DNA of 64,000 bases from Caballeronia grimmiae (lineage in GTDB: Bacteria; Pseudomonadota; Gammaproteobacteria; Burkholderiales; Burkholderiaceae), in the NCBI RefSeq assembly GCF_000698555.1, contig NZ_JFHE01000013.1:62001-126000 (forward strand), given 5' to 3'. Numbering within the stretch: the stretch's first letter is position 1; each line of letters opens with the position of its first letter. Shown one piece after another: positions 1-8,694 of this stretch. The notes below the pieces were generated by a model that ran no database searches, was not told the DNA's origin, and saw only the letters and a list, made by a program, of their open reading frames with translations. A program made the position numbers and the translations under genes.

Positions 1-277
1 GTGCATAGTCGCGCAACTGGTCGAGCGCCTTGCCGAGCGCGATATTGCAGGTCGCTTCCTGACCGTCCATCGTGCGGGCCACGCGCACCGCTGCTTCCTT
101 GCTGCCGAACATCGTCTTGACGTTCGCGTGCTTCTGATCGCCGAAATACACCGCGACGTCGTTCGGCTTTTGCGTCTGCAGCGCGGCAGGCATCGGCAGC
201 GAGCGGATTTTCGTTGTGCAGCCGGCTTGCGTGATCAGCACGCCGGCCATCATCGCGAGGACGATTCTTGTTTTCAT
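1..277 (-). CDS. Small lipoprotein, C-terminus beyond the window edge (partial)
   Basis: Only the first 92 residues are inside the window. The protein starts with a lipoprotein signal (MKTRIVLAMM then a hydrophobic stretch ending ITQAGC, lipidated Cys20), so it should be a membrane-anchored periplasmic lipoprotein. The visible mature part, with a VYFGDQKHANV motif, a single later cysteine and an ALDQL helix, resembles a family of small exported proteins sometimes annotated 'excinuclease-like'; that resemblance is from memory. It is the last visible gene of the aryl polyene operon, starting 20 bp after the stop of the FabB-like ketosynthase. Aryl polyene clusters normally carry a lipoprotein gene, usually beside the MMPL exporter, so this may be that component in a moved position. 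Confidence 0.7.
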   Translation of the reverse strand, partial: MKTRIVLAMMAGVLITQAGCTTKIRSLPMPAALQTQKPNDVAVYFGDQKHANVKTMFGSKEAAVRVARTMDGQEATCNIALGKALDQLRDYA

Positions 278-296
278 AGTGCGGTTTCGCTTCTGG

Positions 297-1565
297 TTAT
301 TGCAAGGGATGCGCCCGTGATTCTCCGACGGGCAACGGCTGAAACTTTTCGAACACGAGGCTCGCGGAACTGCCGCCGAAGCCGAACGACACCGACATCG
401 CGCGCCCGATTTGCGCCTCGCGTGTCTCGCGCACGAGCGGCATGCGCTCGGCAAGCGGTTCGAACGCGCTACGCTCTCCCGTTGCCGCGATGAACCCGTC
501 GCGCATCATCAGCAACGTGTAGATCGCCTCGTGCACGCCGCTCGCGCCGAGCGGATGCCCGGTCAGTCCTTTCGTCGACGAAAACGGCGGTACGTCCGCG
601 CCGAACACCGACTGCAACGCGCGCAGTTCTTCCGCGTCGCCGAGCGGCGTCGAAGGGGCGTGCGTGTTGATGTAGCCGGGCAACGCGCCCGCTTCGTCGA
701 GCGCCATGCGCATTGCACGCGCGATGCCGTCCGCATGCGGCGACACCATGCCCGCGCCATCCGTGCTTTGCCCGAAACCCGTGAGTTCCGCGTAGATGCG
801 CGCGCCGCGTGCGAGCGCATGATCGAGCGCTTCAAGCACCAGCACGCCCGCACCCGAACCGATCACAAAACCGTCGCGGGCGGTGTCGTAAGGACGCGAG
901 GCTTGCCGCGGCGTATCGTTGAAGCCGCGCGACAACGCGTGCATCGCGTCGAACATCAGCGTCATGTTGTCGTGCAGCGCTTCGCTGCCGCCCGCGAGCA
1001 CGATCTGCTGGCGTCCCGTCTGAACCAGTTGCATCGCCTGCCCGATGGCGAGCGCGGATGTCGTGCATGCCGACGATGGCGAATACGCGACGCCCTCGAT
1101 GCCGAACGCCTGCGCGACATTCGCGGACGCGGTGCTGCTCATCGCCTTGGGAACCGTGTACGGCGGCGTTCTTTCGATGCCGCGCGTCACTGCGATGCCC
1201 ATCGCCGCGTCGTATTCGGCCATCGCGCCGACGCCCGAGCCGATCACCGCACCGGCTTTCGGCCAGCGCAGCATGTCGTCGCCGAGCCGCGCATCGTCGA
1301 TGGCCTTGCGTGCAGCGTGACACGCGAAGCGCGCGGTCTCGCCCATGAAGCGTTCCAGCTTGCGATCGAAGGGCGGCTCATTCGCCACCGACGCCACCGC
1401 CGCCACCTGCGAACCGAATCCGCGCTCGCGCCACGCGTCGATGCGCGTTAGGCCCGAGCGCCCCGCCTTCAACGCGGCGCTCACTGTATCGAGCGTATTG
1501 CCGAGACACGAAACGATGCCCATGCCCGTGACGACGACGCGCTGCATGCCTTGCGCCTTAATCAT
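297..1565 (-). CDS. Beta-ketoacyl-ACP synthase, FabB-like (third ketosynthase of the aryl polyene operon)
   Basis: A 422-residue condensing enzyme that should extend acyl-ACP chains with malonyl-ACP. The thiolase-fold triad is visible: Cys167 in SSACTTS, His302 in NTHAPST and His337 in GHPLGA, with Lys332. The usual NAHGTST loop reads NTHAPST here, so the histidine is kept but its neighbours differ. The layout around the nucleophile and the C-terminal FGFGG-SSASL motif look like FabB (KAS I) rather than FabF. The chosen ATG overlaps the preceding gene's stop as ATGA; a second ATG six codons downstream (MQRVVV) is possible. Known APE systems use one or two full KS enzymes plus a chain-length-factor partner, so this one is extra; it could provide primer chains or interact with the CLF-like protein. 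Confidence 0.9.
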   Translation of the reverse strand: MIKAQGMQRVVVTGMGIVSCLGNTLDTVSAALKAGRSGLTRIDAWRERGFGSQVAAVASVANEPPFDRKLERFMGETARFACHAARKAIDDARLGDDMLRWPKAGAVIGSGVGAMAEYDAAMGIAVTRGIERTPPYTVPKAMSSTASANVAQAFGIEGVAYSPSSACTTSALAIGQAMQLVQTGRQQIVLAGGSEALHDNMTLMFDAMHALSRGFNDTPRQASRPYDTARDGFVIGSGAGVLVLEALDHALARGARIYAELTGFGQSTDGAGMVSPHADGIARAMRMALDEAGALPGYINTHAPSTPLGDAEELRALQSVFGADVPPFSSTKGLTGHPLGASGVHEAIYTLLMMRDGFIAATGERSAFEPLAERMPLVRETREAQIGRAMSVSFGFGGSSASLVFEKFQPLPVGESRAHPLQ

Positions 1566-2788
1566 CGGACGCGCCGGAAGATGAGCGACGTATTGATGCC
1601 GCCGAACGCGAAGTTGTTGCTCATCACGTATTCGGCGTCGATCGCGCGTGCCTCGCCCGTGATGTAATCGAGCGGCGCACACGCGGCGTCGACTTCGGTG
1701 AGATTGAGTGTCGGCGCGTACCAGTTGCGCTTCATCATCTCGATGGTCCACCACGCTTCGAGCGCGCCGCATGCGCCGAGCGTGTGTCCGACGTAGCTTT
1801 TGAGCGAGCTGATCGGCACGCGCTCGCCGAACGTCTGCGCGGTTGCGTGACTCTCCGCGACGTCGCCGCGATCCGTCGACGTGCCGTGCGCGTTCACATA
1901 GGCAATGGCTCGCGGATCGAGCCGCGCGTCTTGCAACGCGAGCTGCATGGCGCGCGCCATCGTGCTCGCGGTCGGCTGCGTCATGTGCGCGCCGTCCGAG
2001 TTGCAGCCGAATCCGGCGATCTCCGCGTGGATCGTCGCGCCGCGCGCCACGGCGTGCTCGTACTCTTCGAGGACCAGCGTCGCCGCGCCTTCACCGACGA
2101 CGAGACCGTCGCGCCTGGCATCGAACGGACGCGGCGTGAGACCCGGCTCGTCGTTGCGCGTGCTCGTCGCATAGAGCGTGTCGAACACGGCGACGGCCGG
2201 ACCCGACAACTCTTCGGCGCCGCCCGCGAGCATCATCGTCTGCTTGCCCGACGCGATGGCTTCATACGCGAAGCCGATCGCCTGACTGCCCGACGCGCAC
2301 GCGGACGAGGTCGGCAGAATGCGGCCCTTCAGGTCCCAGAAGAGGCCGACGTTCACGGCAGTCGTGTGCGGCATCATCTGCACGTAGCTGTTCGATGTGA
2401 CATCGGTCATCGAACCGGTTCGGAGCATCGTGCCGAACGCGCGGATCGGCTCGACCGAGCCGGACGACGATCCATACGCGACACCCATGCGTCCGTCGCT
2501 GATGGACGTGTCGCCCGTCAAGCCCGCGTCCGCCAGCGCCAGTTCGCTCGCGCGCACCGCGTACATCGACACGATGCCCATCGACCGTGTCTTCTTGCGC
2601 GGCCACTCGGAGGGCTGCTCGAAGGCGGGCAGCGGACACGCGAGGCGCGTATGAAGCCCTGCGAAGAAGTCCCATTCCGGCATGCGGCGCACCGCGTTGC
2701 GGCCGCTCTTGAGCGCGGCTTCGATTTCATCCCAGCAATTGCCGAGCGCCGTGACGCCGCCCATCCCCGTAACGACGACGCGCTTCAT
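1562..2788 (-). CDS. Beta-ketoacyl-ACP synthase, FabF-like (ApeR-type)
   Basis: A 408-residue condensing enzyme of the aryl polyene type II polyketide system. Cys164 (SSACASG), His301 (NAHGTST), Lys330 and His335 (GHTLGA) form the complete active site, and the C-terminus has the standard NNFAFGGINTSL motif. The start codon overlaps the stop of the ketoreductase gene (TGATG), so the two are translationally coupled. By order (KS-dehydratase-ketoreductase-KS) it matches the ApeO-ApeP-ApeQ-ApeR block described for Xenorhabdus and E. coli clusters, where ApeR is a second ketosynthase. The assignment within the APE family comes from order and similarity as remembered, not from a search. Confidence 0.92.
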   Translation of the reverse strand: MKRVVVTGMGGVTALGNCWDEIEAALKSGRNAVRRMPEWDFFAGLHTRLACPLPAFEQPSEWPRKKTRSMGIVSMYAVRASELALADAGLTGDTSISDGRMGVAYGSSSGSVEPIRAFGTMLRTGSMTDVTSNSYVQMMPHTTAVNVGLFWDLKGRILPTSSACASGSQAIGFAYEAIASGKQTMMLAGGAEELSGPAVAVFDTLYATSTRNDEPGLTPRPFDARRDGLVVGEGAATLVLEEYEHAVARGATIHAEIAGFGCNSDGAHMTQPTASTMARAMQLALQDARLDPRAIAYVNAHGTSTDRGDVAESHATAQTFGERVPISSLKSYVGHTLGACGALEAWWTIEMMKRNWYAPTLNLTEVDAACAPLDYITGEARAIDAEYVMSNNFAFGGINTSLIFRRVR

Positions 2789-3513
2789 CAGATCATCCCG
2801 CCGTTCACGCCGATCACCTGGCGCGTCACATAGGAAGCCGCATCCGACATCAGGAAGCTGACGACGGCGGCCACTTCGCCCGGCTGGCCGACGCGATTCA
2901 TCGGCACCGTCTTCAGCGCATGATCGACGGAAACGTCGTCGAGCATGCCCGTTTCGATCAGCCCCGGCGCCACGCAGTTCGCCGTGATGTTGCGCGATGC
3001 GAGTTCAACGGCGAGCGCCTTGGTCGCGCCGATCAAGCCGGCTTTCGCCGCGCTGTAGTTCACCTGTCCGCGATTGCCGATCACGCCCGACACCGACGCG
3101 ATCGTCACGATGCGGCCGCCCTGCTTCGCGCGCACCATCGGCATGGTCAGCGGATGGATCACGTTGTAGAACGCGTCGAGACCCGTTTCGATCACGACGT
3201 CCCAGTCGTCGTCGGTCAATGCGGGAAACGCGGCATCGCGCGTCACGCCCGCGCTGCACACGATGCCGTAATACGCGCCGTGCGCGGCGACATCGGCTTC
3301 GAGCGCCTCACGGCACGCGGCGCGGTCGCGCACGTCGAATTGCACGACGCGCGCCGAGCCGCCCTGCGCGGCGATGCCCGCCGTCACCGCTTCAGCTTCG
3401 GCGCGTCCGGTGCGGCAATGCACGGTGACCGCGAAGCCGTCGGCGGCCAGTTGATACGCAATCGCCCGGCCAATGCCGCGGCTTGCGCCAGTTACGAGGA
3501 CTCGCCGGCTCAT
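2788..3513 (-). CDS. 3-oxoacyl-ACP reductase, FabG-like SDR (ApeQ-type)
   Basis: A 241-residue short-chain dehydrogenase that reduces the beta-keto group in each polyene extension cycle. The N-terminus has the NADPH-binding TGASRGIG motif (residues 8-15), and the catalytic Ser, Tyr and Lys appear in the IASVSG and YSAAKAG motifs. The length is typical of FabG. The ATG overlaps the dehydratase stop (ATGA) and its own stop overlaps the next ketosynthase start. It works with the adjacent dehydratase, since polyenes need ketoreduction and dehydration but no enoyl reduction; no enoyl reductase is seen in this operon. Confidence 0.95.
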   Translation of the reverse strand: MSRRVLVTGASRGIGRAIAYQLAADGFAVTVHCRTGRAEAEAVTAGIAAQGGSARVVQFDVRDRAACREALEADVAAHGAYYGIVCSAGVTRDAAFPALTDDDWDVVIETGLDAFYNVIHPLTMPMVRAKQGGRIVTIASVSGVIGNRGQVNYSAAKAGLIGATKALAVELASRNITANCVAPGLIETGMLDDVSVDHALKTVPMNRVGQPGEVAAVVSFLMSDAASYVTRQVIGVNGGMI

Positions 3514-4001
3514 GAACTGATGCTCCCTTCGATGAATGTCTGAAAATCGCGTGGCTGAAAGACCTTGATGACGGCCTGCGCGTAACGCTCGCCGTCGTGC
3601 TCGATCGCGCATTCGTACGCGCCGTGCCCCTCTTCGCTGCGCAGCACTTCTTCCACACGGATGGTGAGCCGCGCATCGCGCGCAAACGTGCTGACATCGG
3701 CCGTATAGCTGCGCGTGCCGAGCAGCACGCCGGGACGCGCACGGCCGCCGGCACGCATCGCGATCAGCGCGACGTGCGCGGCCACGGCCTGCGCCATCAG
3801 CTCGATGCCGATCCACGCGGGCATCGCGCCGTGTTCGTCGGCGTACCACGCGTCGGCGCGCACGGTCGCAAGCGCGGTGAGCGCAGCGTCGCTGCACGCG
3901 GCCACTTCGTCCACGAGCAGCATCGTGCCGCGATGAGGAATGATCGTTTCGATCGGCGCAAACGCGCCGCCGTGTTCGTCGATGTAGGTGTGTCCGGTCA
4001 T
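3510..4001 (-). CDS. 3-hydroxyacyl-ACP dehydratase, hotdog fold (ApeP-type)
   Basis: A 163-residue hotdog protein expected to dehydrate 3-hydroxyacyl-ACP intermediates to the trans double bonds of the aryl polyene. Near the N-terminus IIPHRGTMLLVDEV resembles the FabZ active-site histidine segment, and GIELMAQAVAAH carries the matching glutamate helix. In characterised APE systems ApeP works as a heterodimer with ApeI; here the ApeI-like domain is fused to the AMP-ligase encoded at about 10.4-12.1 kb. The start used here (MTGHTYID) lies 5 bp after the upstream ketosynthase stop; an in-frame ATG ten codons upstream would overlap that gene. Confidence 0.85.
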   Translation of the reverse strand: MTGHTYIDEHGGAFAPIETIIPHRGTMLLVDEVAACSDAALTALATVRADAWYADEHGAMPAWIGIELMAQAVAAHVALIAMRAGGRARPGVLLGTRSYTADVSTFARDARLTIRVEEVLRSEEGHGAYECAIEHDGERYAQAVIKVFQPRDFQTFIEGSISS

Positions 4002-4005
4002 CGCA

Positions 4006-5190
4006 TCAACCCGCAAGGATGAGGCTGACATTGCTGCCGCCGAACGCGAAAGAATTGCTCATGACGTAGCGCTGTGACGCTTCCTGCGAGAGATGACGTT
4101 CTTCCTGAACGAGATCGAGCGCGGGCAGGCCGGCGTCGGCTGCGCCGTCCCATCGATGCAGCGGCAAAGGTAAGCGCGATCGCGTGAGCGTCAGCCATGC
4201 GAAGCCGACCTCCGTCGCACCGGCCGCGCCGAGCAGATGCCCCGTCAACGGCTTCGTGCCGCTCGCCGGCACGCCTTGCGGAAAGACCCGCGCCATCAGA
4301 TGCGATTCCATCTCGTCGTTCTTGCGCGTGGCCGTCGCGTGCAGGTTCACGTAGCCGATGCCGGCGGGCGTGACGCCTGCATCCGCGAGCGCGGCGCGCA
4401 GCGCCAGTTCGCCGCCGATGCCTTGCGGGTCCGGCGCGGACACGTGATGCGCGTCGCTCGATTCGCCCGCGCCCGCGAGACGCACTGCGCCTTCGTCGCG
4501 TGTCATCAGGAACACTGCCGCGCCTTCGCCGATGTTGATGCCGTTGCGATTGCGGCTCATCGGATTGGTGCGCGACGGACTCGTCGATTCGAGCGATGCG
4601 AAGCCCTGCAACGTGAGTTCGCATAAGGTATCGACGCCGCCGACGACGATCGCATCGCACAGCCCGAGTTGCAGCAGCCGCCGGGCCGCGACGAACGCCT
4701 TCGCGCTCGATGTGCACGCCGTCGAGATGGTGAACGCCGGACCTTGCAGGTTCAGCGCGGCGGCCGCGAACGGCGCGGCCGTGCCGATTTCCATCTGGCG
4801 ATAGTCGAAACGCTCCGGCAGGCAGCCCGCCTCCGCGCGGTGCAGAAACGCCTCTTCCGCTGCGCCGATACCCGACGTGCTCGTGCCCAGCACCACGCCG
4901 ATGCGCGCCGAGCCGAAACGCTCGCGCGCCGCTTCGATGTCGGGGCGAATCTGTTCGAGCGCAGCGAGCAGCAGCCGGTTGTTGCGGCAATCGAAGCGCG
5001 CAACGGATGCGGGCGGCGCAATGTCGAGCGGCGCGAGCACGCGGCCGACGAACGCATCGCCACGGCGCGTGCGCATCGGTCCCATGCCGGGCGATTGCGC
5101 CGCCGCGAGCGCGGATGCAATCGAATCGACGTCGCCGCCGAGCGCATTGACCATGCCGAGCGCATGCAGATAAACGGATGGCAGCGTCAC
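4006..5190 (-). CDS. Beta-ketoacyl-ACP synthase (ApeO-type)
   Basis: A 394-residue condensing enzyme with nucleophile Cys159 in STACTSS, His284 in VNLHATAT, Lys313 and His318 in TGHLLGAAG. In known APE pathways the ketosynthase at this position (ApeO) pairs with a chain-length factor (ApeC); the CLF-like protein of this operon is encoded at its far end (14.1-14.8 kb). The loop after the active His reads HATATRKND instead of the common HGTST. Its start overlaps the MMPL exporter stop as ATGA, which couples export and elongation genes in one message. Confidence 0.92.
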   Translation of the reverse strand: MTLPSVYLHALGMVNALGGDVDSIASALAAAQSPGMGPMRTRRGDAFVGRVLAPLDIAPPASVARFDCRNNRLLLAALEQIRPDIEAARERFGSARIGVVLGTSTSGIGAAEEAFLHRAEAGCLPERFDYRQMEIGTAAPFAAAALNLQGPAFTISTACTSSAKAFVAARRLLQLGLCDAIVVGGVDTLCELTLQGFASLESTSPSRTNPMSRNRNGINIGEGAAVFLMTRDEGAVRLAGAGESSDAHHVSAPDPQGIGGELALRAALADAGVTPAGIGYVNLHATATRKNDEMESHLMARVFPQGVPASGTKPLTGHLLGAAGATEVGFAWLTLTRSRLPLPLHRWDGAADAGLPALDLVQEERHLSQEASQRYVMSNSFAFGGSNVSLILAG

Positions 5191-7601
5191 GCTTCATTTC
5201 TCCTATCGGGCGGCATGCTCATCGGCGCGAGCAGCACCGCGACCAGGATGCCGAGCGCGAGCGTCGCGCCGAAGCTCCTCAAGGCGGGCATTGCGCTCAT
5301 GCCGAGCAAGCCGAAGGACAGCAGCGTCGTCGCCGCGGACAACAGCACGCCCGCCCACACCGCGCCGAGGTCGGCGTCGCTGCGCAGGCATCCTTCGCGC
5401 AGGAACACCGCGTAGTTCGCGCCGACGCCCAGCACGAGCATCAGGGCAAGGCAGTTGAACAAATTAAACGGCACGCGCGCATAGCCGAATGCCGCGATCG
5501 TCACGCCGACGGCGAGCAGCACGGGCAGCGTCGTCGCGATGCCGCCGCGCAGCCGGTAGCGCCCCATCAGCAAGACGAGCACGAGCAGCAGCGCGACGCC
5601 GAGCCAGAGGCCGCTATCGACGCGATACGCGCCAAAGAGCTTCGACACGCTCGCGGCCTTGTCGACGAAAACGACGCCGTCGATCGAGCGCGCCGTTTCG
5701 ACGAGCGTGGATTGGTTCTGCGGCGTCACGCGGCGCGGCATGACGATGGTCGCGTAACCGCGTTGGCCGGCCGCATCGAACGCGCCGAGCCACAGATGCC
5801 GGTACGGCTGCGACCACGGCGCGGCGAGCCAGCGCTCGACCGTCAGCGGCTGCGCACTGTCCTTGCCGAACGAGGTTATCCAGGCATCGGCGATTTCGTC
5901 GCGGAAACCCGCACGCGAGAGCGTTGCACGCAAGGCGGCCGGGTCGGCGAACACGTGTTGCGCGAGCAATGCGCGAGCTTGCGCCTGACGCTGCGCCGAG
6001 GGCACGAATTGCACGACCGAGCGCCAGCCATCGACCGACCGATCGCCCGTCAATGCATCGAGGCTTGCGCCGAGCGCTTCGGCGCACTGGAGCACGGCTT
6101 CCTCGGACGCGCCCCGCACCACGAAGAACTGCGCGGTGTCGTCGACGCCGACGGCCGCGCGAACCTCGCTTTCCTGCGCGACGAGCACGGGATCGCGCTG
6201 GATCAGCAGATGGATGTCGTCGTCGCTCGTGAGACGCAGCCAGCCCGGCAGCGCGATCACGACGAGCGCCGCCGCGACGAACCACGCGCGCTTTCCGCCG
6301 ATCACGCCGCGCCAGCGTGCGAGCAGCGTCGCAGCAGATGCAAAAAGACGCCGGCGCCCGGCTTTCGGCGGCTTCACGAGCAGCGCGGGCAGCAGCGACA
6401 TCACGGACGCGAACGCGACGCCGATGCCCGCCATCGCGAAACACGCAATCTGCTTGAGCGCGGGAAACGGCACCCACGCGAGAATGGCGTATCCGAGCAG
6501 GCTCGTGGCAAGGGCCACGCTCAACGCGGGCCGCACCGAACGCGCGCCGCTTTGCGCATTCCAGCCGCGCTGTGCGCCGAGATAGACGACGAAATATTGA
6601 ATCGAATAATCGACCGCTTCGCCGATCAGACTCGCGCCGAACACGAGCGTCAGCAGATGCAGCTTGCCGAAGACGAGCATCGTGAAGGCCAGCGCGCACA
6701 CGATGCCGAGCGTCGTCGACAAGAAGCCGAGCAGCAGAAGCCGCGGCGAACGGAACACCCAGAGCATCAGCAGCGCGATGCCGCACGCCGACACGACGCC
6801 GATCAGATGCACCTCGCGCTCCGACGCGCTGCGCGCCGCCTGCGCATAGAACACCGCGCCGGCGCGTGCGACTGTGGCATCGGGCCACTCGGCTTTCACC
6901 GACGCTTCCGCCTGCGCCGCCGCCGACAGCACCGCCCGCTGCGTCCGCGACTCGTACGCGGAGCCATTTAGCGTAGTGACGACGAGCACGCTGGTCGTGT
7001 CGCCACGATGCGCGACAAGCAAGTTGTCTTCGAGATCGAGTCCCGACGTGCCGAGCGGCAAGTCCGACAACCAGTGTTCGAGCCAGCCGAAGGGATCGTC
7101 GGCGAGTTGCGTCGCGAGCGGCCCGCGCACCGGGTTATAGATGCGCTGCATCAGCGCGTCGCCGAGCGCCGGCGCACCGTTCGCCGCGTGGGCGACGGCG
7201 TCGCGGTCATCGCGAGACAGCAGTTCGAAGCGATAAGACGCATACAGCGCGCCGATCTGCGCGAGGTCGAATGGCGGCAGTTCCGCCGTCACCGCTGCGA
7301 ACGCGCCGCTGGTTCGCAGCGCCGCGCCGAAGCGTTTCGCGGCCGCCTTCGCGTGGCTCGCGTCGCGGCTCGACACGAGGAACACCGTGCGGTCGCCGAG
7401 CGCATTCGCCAGCCGGTCGACGGCTTTTTCGGCGACCGGATCGGCTTCCGTCGCGGGAAGCAGCGCGAGCAGATTCGTCTCCAGCGGCGACGGCCCTTTG
7501 AAGCGATAAACGCAATACAGCGCGGCGACGAGCGCGAGCACGAGCCACGCGGCGCGTATCGCGAGAAGCGCCGCGCGGCTGCGCTGCCGTTCCTTCAGCA
7601 T
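5187..7601 (-). CDS. MMPL/RND-family exporter of the aryl polyene operon (ApeM-type)
   Basis: An 804-residue inner-membrane protein with the two-fold RND/MMPL layout: an N-terminal membrane helix, a large periplasmic loop, a block of helices, then a second loop and a second block. The first helix block contains GEAVDYSIQYF and the second GANYAVFLREG, the internal-repeat positions where this family carries charged or polar residues for proton coupling. It probably moves the aryl polyene lipid toward the outer membrane with the LolA-like protein encoded just upstream. The chosen ATG shares a base with the stop of that gene (TAATG). Longer in-frame starts upstream would overlap lolA-like coding sequence and are rejected. 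Confidence 0.9.
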   Translation of the reverse strand: MLKERQRSRAALLAIRAAWLVLALVAALYCVYRFKGPSPLETNLLALLPATEADPVAEKAVDRLANALGDRTVFLVSSRDASHAKAAAKRFGAALRTSGAFAAVTAELPPFDLAQIGALYASYRFELLSRDDRDAVAHAANGAPALGDALMQRIYNPVRGPLATQLADDPFGWLEHWLSDLPLGTSGLDLEDNLLVAHRGDTTSVLVVTTLNGSAYESRTQRAVLSAAAQAEASVKAEWPDATVARAGAVFYAQAARSASEREVHLIGVVSACGIALLMLWVFRSPRLLLLGFLSTTLGIVCALAFTMLVFGKLHLLTLVFGASLIGEAVDYSIQYFVVYLGAQRGWNAQSGARSVRPALSVALATSLLGYAILAWVPFPALKQIACFAMAGIGVAFASVMSLLPALLVKPPKAGRRRLFASAATLLARWRGVIGGKRAWFVAAALVVIALPGWLRLTSDDDIHLLIQRDPVLVAQESEVRAAVGVDDTAQFFVVRGASEEAVLQCAEALGASLDALTGDRSVDGWRSVVQFVPSAQRQAQARALLAQHVFADPAALRATLSRAGFRDEIADAWITSFGKDSAQPLTVERWLAAPWSQPYRHLWLGAFDAAGQRGYATIVMPRRVTPQNQSTLVETARSIDGVVFVDKAASVSKLFGAYRVDSGLWLGVALLLVLVLLMGRYRLRGGIATTLPVLLAVGVTIAAFGYARVPFNLFNCLALMLVLGVGANYAVFLREGCLRSDADLGAVWAGVLLSAATTLLSFGLLGMSAMPALRSFGATLALGILVAVLLAPMSMPPDRRNEA

Positions 7602-8269
7602 TACGGCGCTCCCAGCAAGCCGCGCTCGGCGGCCGGCACGTCGTCGAGCGCTTCGCTCTGCGTGAAGTCGATCTGCGTGACATCGCCGTTCGCAAGCTCG
7701 ATGCGCAAGCTCTGCAAGAACGCGCCGCCTTTCATCCGCAGCCCCTTGATGGACTGCGCGAGCTGCGGCTGATTGGGTTTCAGGCCAAGCGTCCATTGCG
7801 ATGGCGAGCCTTGCGCGTCGACATCGAATTGCGAGTAAAGCGCCGACAGGTCGCCGCCGAGCATCGCGCGCATCATCTTCGATACCTGCGCGACGCCGCG
7901 CACGCCTTGCGCGCTTTTCGTGCCGACGCGCTTGCCGTTGGCATCGACTTCCGCGACGCCTGCGTCGGTGATGACGAACGTCGCCTTGTACGGCGTCAGC
8001 ACGCGCCAGATCACGCCGCGCTCGCGATAGAACACGAAAGCGCCCGTGCTGACCAGCGGTTGCTTCATGGCCGCAAGCGTCTGCGTCTGCGTGAACTGCG
8101 CGCGCACGCCCTTGACCTGCCCGAGCCGCGACGTCACTTGCGAGACGAGCGCCGCGTCGCCGCCAGCGTTCTGCGCGGGTGTGGCCGCATGAAGCCAGCC
8201 GGCGTTCGCCGTCAGCAGCAGCGCGACGAGCGCCGTGCTCGCGCAGCGAAGTTTTATCGTTGCGACCAT
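7601..8269 (-). CDS. LolA-like periplasmic lipid/lipoprotein carrier (ApeL-type)
   Basis: A 222-residue exported protein. Residues 1-28 form a Sec signal peptide ending LHA, with cleavage predicted before ATPAQ. The mature part has the LolA-like pattern: a QFTQTQTL strand, a PLVSTGAFVFYRERGVIWR segment and a C-terminal DFTQSEA stretch. In APE clusters such proteins are thought to carry the pigment lipid across the periplasm between the MMPL exporter and the outer membrane; that role is inferred from family and location. The ATG lies 16 bp inside the end of the thioesterase gene, and the stop overlaps the exporter start. Confidence 0.88.
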   Translation of the reverse strand: MVATIKLRCASTALVALLLTANAGWLHAATPAQNAGGDAALVSQVTSRLGQVKGVRAQFTQTQTLAAMKQPLVSTGAFVFYRERGVIWRVLTPYKATFVITDAGVAEVDANGKRVGTKSAQGVRGVAQVSKMMRAMLGGDLSALYSQFDVDAQGSPSQWTLGLKPNQPQLAQSIKGLRMKGGAFLQSLRIELANGDVTQIDFTQSEALDDVPAAERGLLGAP

Positions 8270-8694
8270 ACGCGCTCCAGTTTTTCGAACACGACGGGCG
8301 GCGACACGAATTGCAGTTCCTCGGTGGCTGCGTCGACGGCAACCTGGATCGTATAGCCCTTGGTCAGACGATCCCCGCTTGCGCAATCGACGAGTTGATA
8401 GCCGATCTTCAGGCGGTTTTCGTATTCGAGCAGTTCCGCGCGGACGTCGATACGTTGCCCGTACCGCGCGGGACGCACATATTTCAGATGCGCCTCGACG
8501 ATCGGCCACACATAACCCGACGCGCGCATCTCGCCGTAGTCGTAATCGAATGCGCGCAGCAGCGCCGCGCGCCCCGCCTCGAAATATTTCAGGTAGTTGC
8601 CATGCCAGCACACGTTCATCGCATCGACGTCGTGAAACGGCACTTCGACGATCGCGCTCGCCGTCAGCGTCTTGTCGTGCTTCAGTTCAGCCAT
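8254..8694 (-). CDS. Acyl-ACP/CoA thioesterase, 4HBT hotdog family (ApeK-type)
   Basis: A 146-residue hotdog thioesterase of the 4-hydroxybenzoyl-CoA thioesterase type. The N-terminal active-site segment reads FHDVDAMNVCWHGNYLKYFE, with Asp24 in the usual catalytic position. It probably releases the finished polyene from its carrier or edits misprimed carrier proteins. The first ATG giving the family-typical N-terminus (MAELKHD) is at 8694 and overlaps the glycosyltransferase-acyltransferase stop by 8 bp; longer in-frame starts are not supported. Confidence 0.9.
   Translation of the reverse strand: MAELKHDKTLTASAIVEVPFHDVDAMNVCWHGNYLKYFEAGRAALLRAFDYDYGEMRASGYVWPIVEAHLKYVRPARYGQRIDVRAELLEYENRLKIGYQLVDCASGDRLTKGYTIQVAVDAATEELQFVSPPVVFEKLERVWSQR

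Noticed and set aside
5178-6971. Long plus-strand open frame opposite the MMPL exporter
   Set aside because: Low-complexity Arg/His/Gln-rich translation; the exporter on the other strand explains the region.
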